Below, piece by piece: positions 9,040 through 17,931 of a stretch of 20,000 nucleotides of DNA (the first letter of the stretch is position 1; every line of letters begins with the position of its first letter). The translations under genes were made by a program, and so were the position numbers. The DNA lies in assembly GCA_001586965.3 (NCBI GenBank), contig LUCW03000129.1, positions 60,001 through 80,000 on the forward strand. The letters run 5' to 3'. The DNA is from Sphaeroforma sirkka (Eukaryota > Opisthokonta > Ichthyosporea > Ichthyophonida). The notes beneath the pieces were generated by a model. It saw only the letters and a program-made list of their open reading frames with translations, did no database searches and was not told where the DNA came from.

Positions 9040-9812
9040 ACCTACATTATTGGACTCGAATTTACGTTTCTAATAAGCTGCGTGCAAGTGTGCACGTACA
9101 ACATTCTTGTATTCAAATTTACGCTTCAAAGATGCGTAAATTTGTACACAACTACGATATTGTATTCAAATCTACGTTTCTAAAATGCGTACTTATGTAC
9201 ACGTACCTACATTATTGTACTCAATTATACGTTTCTAGATTGTGCTTATTGTATACATACCTACATTTTGGTATGTATATTTGAAGTTTCTAAACTCTGT
9301 ACTTTTGTACACAACTGCGTTATTGTATTCGAATTTAGGTTTCCACATTGTGTACTCGCATACACATACCTACCCTATTGCATTCAATTATACGTTTCAG
9401 AATCATATCCGTTCGTACACCCACTTAGATTCTTTTATTCAGCATCTTGTTTCTAAACTGTGTGTGTACATACACACATATCTACATTATCTTATCACCG
9501 GTTCTTTTTTTCGGCATCTCGTTTTTAAACTGTGTGTGTATTGTGTATGTACACTCACATATCTGAATTATCTTTTCACCAGTTCTTTTATTCAGCATCT
9601 CGTTTCTAAACTGCGTGTATTGTGTATGTATATACGCATATATCTACATTATCTTATCACCAGTTCTTTTATTCAGCATCTCGTTTCTAAACTGTGTGTG
9701 TATTGTGTTTGTACACACACATATCTACATTATCTTATCACCAGTTCTTTTATTCAGCATCTCGTTTCTAAACTCTGTGTGTACATTCACACACATATAT
9801 CTAATTTTCTTA
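9040..9812. repeat. Two-stage tandem array after the GT10 stop codon
   Basis: About seven 54-58-bp units (TTGTATTCAAATTTACGTTT type, 9040-9420) pass into about four 70-90-bp units (9430-9812). The later units carry CTTATCACCAGTT, TTTTATTCAGCATCTCGTTT and CTAAACTGTGTGTGTA. On the minus strand each later unit holds AACTGGTGATAAG, identical to the end of the GT10 coding region, and an AATAAA. Confidence 0.75.
9748..9753 (-). terminator. Poly(A) signal(s) of the GT10 gene, repeated
   Basis: On the minus strand GAATAAAAG lies about 60 bp after the GT10 stop. The same AATAAA recurs in each further unit of the downstream array, so the gene has several equivalent candidate poly(A) signals about 88 bp apart. 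Confidence 0.5.
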
Positions 9813-9977
9813 TCACCAGTTGCGGTGCACGTGTTCGCAGATACGACACTCTGCGTAATGTGCGCAATGGTCTACATGTGTCATGAACTGCTCAGAGGGT
9901 CCCTGCTCCTTCCACGCAAAGAACTCGTTGTATGCTGTGTCGTCCTCGAGGAACTTTCGCACCGCTATAGCCAGCTC
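9813..9977 (-). CDS. GT10 exon 9: C-terminus and stop
   Basis: The acceptor is TAATTCAG (exon from 9977). It encodes [31 protein letters not shown] and [17 protein letters not shown], with TGA at 9815-9813. LA--L--L--D--AYN-FFAWK and the closing CR-C--VH are typical GT10 C-terminal features. A GT inside TGG TGA could serve as a donor but gives the wrong phase for the ABM exon downstream, so I end the protein here. Confidence 0.82.
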   Translation of the reverse strand, partial: ELAIAVRKFLEDDTAYNEFFAWKEQGPSEQFMTHVDHCAHYAECRICEHVHRNW

Positions 9978-12267
9978 CTGAATTAGTGCGAATTAATTTC
10001 GAATTAGCGGGAGATAGAATCGGTGGACAGTCGACTTCGGTATGTATATCCGGCGACAAGAGTCAAAGACGAGTTTTTAGAAATACAAATGTGCGAATGA
10101 CTGCGAAAATCTGCGTTTAATAGTGCATGAGTTTCCAGTTTTTCCATACATGTACATATTCAACTAACCCTAAAACCCGTCTAGTACAAGAGGTTGCATA
10201 TGTGTGTATATTCAATGCCGACATGTGGTCGAGTCTCTATATCTACACACTCTTGGTCTTGGCAAATACCGTTGACACAGCACCTACATCAACTGGAACA
10301 CTCACTAAAGTGTATGTATGCTTCAATACGCACGTCTCTATAAAAATACCTATATTCAGTAAAAAAACAACAGCACTTACAACACTCAAAAGTGTATGTA
10401 TGCTTCAATACACGCGTGTATATAAAATACCTACACTCAGGAGATAAACCGAAAGCACTTACAACACTCACAAAAGTGTATGCATGCTTCAATACACGCG
10501 TATATATAAAAATACCTACACGCAGTAGATATACCGACAGCACTTACAACACTCACAAAAGTGTATGTTTGTTTTAATACACACGTGTATATAAAAATAC
10601 CTACACTCAGTAGATGAACCGACAGCACATACCTGGGGTGTCTTGTAGTCATTGCCATTGATGAATGAATTGCGCCCGGGGACGTAGTCGTTGATGTTGG
10701 GAGCACCAAAGTATATCTGACATATAATAAACACATAAGCAGAATTATTTAGTATGGCATAAGCAGATGGATTATTTAGTATGACACAAGCAGATGGCGT
10801 ATGGCGTATGGTATAAGCAGATGGCGTATGTCGTGTGAAAGAACGTGAGAGCATGGGGAGATACGCGTATGTCAGCAAATGTACTTGCTATGTAACCTGC
10901 GAGTAAGGCATGAGCATAAGAGCTATGTAATATGACATAACTCAAAACAAATGTGTTGTTGCATTGCCAACAATGGATGTGCAAGAGTGGCAAGGGCCAG
11001 AGCAATTTCGTTGCCATAGTGATACAATGCGAGCTACTTCGGAAGGACTCATGGCTTCCCATACAACCGAACCAGTTTAGGACTCCCCAACATGCCTCGT
11101 AGGCTACCCAAATAACAGGACAAGTGTAGGGTCCCAATAAAGCTTAAGTACCTGGTTTGTAGTTCGTTCTGCTTTCTATAGTTTCCGAGGAACTGGCAGC
11201 GGTGCTCGAAGTAATACGAGACGGGCCAAGTATAGTACAACAGTCTATGCGATTCACAATGGTGTATGTAGGGATATATATATATATATATATATATAAC
11301 AATACGCACACACACTCAAGTGGACAGGTACGCACATACCACCACAGCAAATACCTACACACGCAAGAACACTCAACTGCACATACGGGGACACTTCCGG
11401 AGATGAGCGTGTGCGACCATTCAGGTTCAACCCAATCTCGGTAGACCATTGGCTCTGTGACGAGATGGAACTTATACGTGCCTAACAACGCCAGCCTACT
11501 CTCCAAGGTGTACGGATGAACATCTGCCAATCATGTAGAGCGAGGTGTAGTGTTATAGGTGGGTGTATATATGGTTTTTATTTAGTGTAGTGTATATATA
11601 GTGTTTAGTGTATATATAATGATATAGATGGGCGTGTATATGTATAAGAATGAAAGAATGTATTTGTAGAAGATATATATGTATAGTAGAGTATATATGT
11701 GCACGCATGTATCTTGTATTATTAAGTATTAAGCATATATACGTATACGTATGTAAGCCTGTAGTTCATTTTTTATGTACAGGGTGTATCTTGTATATTC
11801 CTAGGACCTGCTTTGATCTGGCACGGATGGGTGTCTGTGATACCGAGTTAGCACGTGCTACAGGTATAAGCAAACGTTTACGTATTCCAAGTATGGGCGC
11901 CAATTTGTGCTTATATTGTGTAACTATTTCTGCCTTGGTAAACATGTTTATTATGTACACACACATTCATCATATACATGACTATTAAACACACACACAC
12001 TCGCACATGTATCTGCTTATGAGGGCTGTGCGTTTGTACATGTTTTGTGTTTATAGTTGTGCCGTGATAATCTCTTCCCTCATTTGATTTAATATGTATG
12101 TGCTAGTGCCGCCTTTGCTGTTTGATTTAATGTTTATGCGACAGTAGTCAGTTCGGTACCGGTGCACGTTCGGGGCTTCTTGCTTATTCTACGAATAGAT
12201 ATACGCATACTCCTATATAAGTTCTTGTCTCACATTCATGCATATTCTTCAATCACACATACGTATA

Positions 12268-12309
<42 letters not shown>

Positions 12310-15300
12310 TACTTATATAAGTGCTTGTATCACATGGTGGTGGGGGGGTGTTGCATTTTCTACAAACACACATACGTATACTGATATATAAGTCCTTGTC
12401 TTACATTTATGCGGTTTTTGTTTTGTATATTCTACGTACACACATAATATCACTCTCATGCGATCCCTCTTCCTCTCCGATGGACACACACACCTGCTTC
12501 TGGGGTCAGGTTAATATTCTTCATGTGTATGTATCGGTGTACTTGATCATTCTACGAACACACATAATATCACTCGCATGCGATCCCTCTTCCTCTCCGA
12601 TGGACACACACACCTGCTTCTGGGGGCAGGTTAGTATTCTTCATGTGTATGTATCTGTGTACTTGATCATTCTACGAACACACATAATAAAACTCTCATA
12701 CGATCCCTCCTCCTCTCACATGTACACACACCTGCTTCTGGGGGGCAGGTTAGTATTCTTCATGTGTATGTATCTGTGTACTTGATCGTCGCCCATGAGG
12801 TTAATAAAGTCTTTCACAAACCGATCGTTCGCTGCAGCGATGCCGTGTTCATTGAAGTATGCGATGGGTCGATCCACGCGCTGTGTGCAGGAACAGAATA
12901 GGAGTTAAATAGTGCAAGTGTAATATTATAACATAATGAATAATGTGTGAAGTACCAGAAGACGAGTTAAACAGGGCAAGTGTAATGTTAAGACGCAATG
13001 AGTAATGTGCGGAGTTCAATATTAAGCAAAAGAAAGTATCGTTGAGACCATCCGCTTGCTATATAGAGCAACGGAGTAAAAAGTCAAATGCGTTAAAGTT
13101 AGAACAGGAAGCGATCGCTCGCATTGTGGAGTATCTGAGTATTCATTCATACGTGTTACATGCAGAACGACATGAATAATAACTATACTCTATCGGGGGA
13201 AGGTAGAGATGCGAGTGTCTGCTTATTCTGTGTGACAGTAGAGCACTATGTGAGGTGGTTGTAGCAGAGCATGCCGATGTCATGGATACAACCAACGTGT
13301 ATGGTACGGATATACGACGGCGTATGTGTAAACAGCAAACACACTAACGGCTACGCAATTGCAAATACGTATAAAGTAGACGAATTCAACGTTGATCTAA
13401 AACACACTAACGGTTACGCAATTGCAAAAACCTACAAAGTAGAAGAGTTCAACGTTGACCTGAAACACACTAGATTACGCAATTGTAAATACGTATAAAG
13501 TAGACGAATTCAACGTTGATCTAAAACACACTAACGGTTACGCAATTGCAAAAACCTACAAAGTAGAAGAGTTCAACGTTGATCTAAAACACAGTATAGA
13601 TTACGCAATTGTAAAAACGTACGAAGTAGAAGAGTATGCGTTTCAAGACGAAGGGCCTGGTAGACGTATCGTTTCCTCGTTGCCACAGACGCAGAGCATA
13701 CGAAAAGTTAACGTATATGTATATAAGTATATACACGAGTTTAGACCTACAATTTTAAACATAGACATAGACACTCAATACTACTCAATTAATATTACAT
13801 AGACAAGTGTTCATATAATATTACATGCACAAGTGTTCATATAATATTACATGCACAAGTGTAGACAGAGTATACAGCACCATGCACAACATAAGCCATA
13901 GACACCAAGTAATGCCTAAACAGGTGGTGGTTGATATAACATGACATGCACAAATGTAGTCACAGAGTATACAGTACTATACACAACATAAGCTATAGAC
14001 ACCGAGTGTTACCTTAACGGGTGGTGGTTGAAATAACATTACATTCACAAGTGTAGTCACAGAGTATACAGCACCATACACAACATAAGCCATAGACACC
14101 AAGTATACAGCACCATACACAACATAAGCCATAGACACCAGGTATACAGCACCATACACAACATAGGCAATAGACACCAAGTATACAGAACCATATACAA
14201 CATAAGCCACAGACCCCAAGTATGCAGCACCATACACAACATATACAGTACCATACACAACATAAGCCATAGATACCAAGTATACAGCACCATACACAAC
14301 ATATACAGTACCATACACAACCAACCTTCATAGACACCAAGTATACAGCACCATACACAACATAAGCCATAGGCACCAAGTTTAAAGCACCATACACAAC
14401 ATAGGCAATAGACACCAAGTATACAGCACCATACACAACATATACAGCACCATACACAACATAAGCCATAGACATCAAGTATACAGCACCATACACAACA
14501 TATACAGAACCATCCATATAAGCCATAGACACCAAGATTACAGCACCATACACAACATAAGCCATAGACATCAAGTATACAGAACCATATACAACATAAG
14601 CCACAGACCCCAAGTATACAGTACCATACACAACATACACAGTACCATCCACAACATAAGCCATAGACACCAAGTATACGGCATCATACAACAGTACCAT
14701 TCACAACCTAAGCCATAGACACCAAGTGCTACCTTAACAGGTGGTGGGTGGCTGTACGCATCCTTTCCTCTTCCCCATGGACACAGCAGCGTGATGGGAA
14801 GAGTTGTGTCTTGCAACGGACCAATAGACGCATGCACATTAGCCCTGGCAAGAGAACAGGGGAGAAGGGAGAAGGGTTGGTATGAATTATCAGACGAGAT
14901 ATAGATAAGTAACATACAGATTGTAGATGATACAAAGAAGGAAAGGTTCGGTACATAATATCAGACGAGATATGAAATGAATAAAAATCATAAAGGAAAC
15001 ACAGAAAAAAAGGGTTGGTGCATGTTGACTTGTCTATATGGATTTAGAAGAAACTGCAGTCATAGAAACGTGCATATTGACACACAGACAAATATAAAGA
15101 TATATATATATATATATATGTATACATATATATACATACATACATACATATTATATATATATATACATGTATATACACTCGCATATATATCAATCCAGTT
15201 GTACAGTCTGTGACACTTTTAGTGTACGCGTGTACACATACCCATGTGTGTGTACATGTACAGATATGTACATATATATACATAACTTGATAGATTGAGA

Positions 15301-16865
15301 TATAAGAATCTATAAACTACATGCAAACAAATATCAATGTATATATATATATATCCCTATTAGTATAGAGATTCACAAACATATAGATACATATATCTAC
15401 ATACATACATACATCTATATTTGTGCATATATACACGCATTTACCCTACTTGCTTCTACATATAAACATACTGTAACGCCGGATGAGTCGTATAGTCGTA
15501 GTATAGTTCAACAGGCTCATAGAAGAAGTTATAGACCAACGGCGTATTCCTGCCGCGAGATTGCGGCCAAGGGATGGGCTTTTCTTTGGCAGCCTGCAGA
15601 GAAAGTATAGATATAGATATAGATATAGATATATATATAAAACAGACAATCCGTATATATATATAAGACACAGACAAGACAACGAAACGCGTTAGGGATA
15701 GTATTATTAAAGTAAAAGGAGGGGGGAAGGGAAACGGAATATATGTACGTATAAAGACACAACGAATAAACGTATATAACGTACACACACGGGCATACAC
15801 CCTCTGGTTAATGCTGCCCGCAGGCTTAAACTACACATTTAAAGGGAATGGGGTGGTTGGTCAGACCCATAACCATCGCCTCGGCCTTCGCCAGATGCTC
15901 TGTTGAGTACATACAACACGCATGTGTACGCATACGCAGGTCTCTACAACCAGGTAACCTCATAGCTGTAACCAATCTACATATAAATAGATACAACAAA
16001 CTACACAAATATACATACATATATATATACCCTGGCTTTATACCTACCCCTACACTTACCTGCTTACCCAAGAACTTGGGATGATTCACCAACTCCATAA
16101 CCACCGCATCGGCCACCTCCAGATTCTCAGGCGAGTTATCATGCGTGAACGTGCACGTGTACTCGCACTGTTTCTCTACCACCACACCCGCAGCAGCCCA
16201 GTTTAGCTTGGCACTGGTAGGATCCTCAGACCCCCACCCAGGCCACACACCGGTGTTCCAAAGACCCCCCCCTGTCGATAGCACGACCAGCGGGTTGTGA
16301 TCTTTCCTCCGCACACCTGTGTGTGTGTGTTAGTATGTATGGTGTGATGAGTGGGTACTTGTTCTTATGTAACCTCTGTGTGTGTTTGGGTGTGTGCATA
16401 TATTGGTATGTATAGTGCAAGTATGTGTGCGTGTGTGCCTAGTATAAGTGTGTGTGTGTGTGTATGTGCATATATTGGTACATATTATAGTGTAAGTATG
16501 CCATGTTTTGTGGGTAGTTGTCCTTCAATAGTCTCCATAGGTGTACGTGCAGGGTAGGCGTAACCACACACACTCTGCGGTGTCTGTACTTGTCATATAA
16601 GCGATGTAGGTCTGTTTAGGTGTATATGATATATGCGGTTTAGGGTTTAGGGTTTAGTGAGTATGTGTTGTGTGAGATTTTAGAATAGGGAGACTATCCA
16701 TTTCATCACTCCTCAGACTTTTGGTCAGACTACGCACGCGCCCATCTTGGATGCAAGATGTCTATGCATACGAAACTACACATTTTAAGATTCCTGTACC
16801 TGAAATCTACATTCTACCCGTTTCATGAACTCCTTCGGTGACAGAAACAAAGTATACATATGTAT

Positions 16866-16925
<60 letters not shown>

Positions 16926-16976
16926 CAAGTGCGTGTATACATATACAAATACAAATACACATACACATACAAATAT

Positions 16977-17015
<39 letters not shown>

Positions 17016-17461
17016 CACCATTAGCTTCCATATACTCTTTCGGTTGGGGTGGCAAATCGCGATACATGGCCTCGTTATCATCGTCAGTAACAAATGTATC
17101 AGGCAAATATCCGTTGATCTGTTTTTTGAAAGTAAATACACGGGTAGAAGTAGGGTGGAGGTAGATGAGCTATAGAGTTACATAGGCCAATCGAATACAG
17201 CGAATATATGTTCTGTGAGTGAATAACTGTCCGTCTATACATATGACTGTGTAAAAGTATAGAATAATATAAAGGGACAAGAATACGAAATAGACATATA
17301 TTAATCTGTATAGCACAACAAATATACACATACATATACCTATACTTACATACATATACTCAAAAGTCAATACAAAAATATATGTATGTATAGATGTGAA
17401 TAAAATATATATACATATAAATACACATATATAGCTTATATACACATTCACATCACATCAT

Positions 17462-17495
<34 letters not shown>

Positions 17496-17695
17496 CTATA
17501 TATACTTATATAACCTTATAATGCACACACACACATCAATAACAATCAATATATATATATATATGTATATAAACATGTAGACATACATATACGCTACATA
17601 CATGCATTGCATGCACACAAATGTGCACAGTTAACGGACGTAAAACCAAACAAACATATATATATATATACATATTTATATATACATACATATAT

Positions 17696-17742
<47 letters not shown>

Positions 17743-17822
17743 ATATATATATATATACATATACACGTATATATATATATATATATATATACATATATAT
17801 ACATATACATATATATGTACAT

Positions 17823-17861
<39 letters not shown>

Positions 17862-17873
17862 CACACACACACA

Positions 17874-17931
<58 letters not shown>

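Noticed and set aside
9242..9886. 214-codon plus-strand open frame
   Set aside because: It runs through the tandem array and then antisense to GT10 exon 9, which is clearly the coding strand there.
11766..11966. Minus-strand open frame resembling a possible retroelement fragment ([20 protein letters not shown])
   Set aside because: No catalytic motif (no YxDD, DDE or zinc knuckle) and both strands are equally open. Not enough to call an element.
12424..12781. Possible CRISPR array (regular repeats)
   Set aside because: Units are direct tandem duplicates about 120 bp long without unique spacers, in a eukaryotic intron.
14014..14700. 228-codon minus-strand open frame ([13 protein letters not shown] type)
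   Set aside because: It is the translation of the intronic tandem array after GT10 exon 5. The array's units are not multiples of three throughout and all frames look alike.
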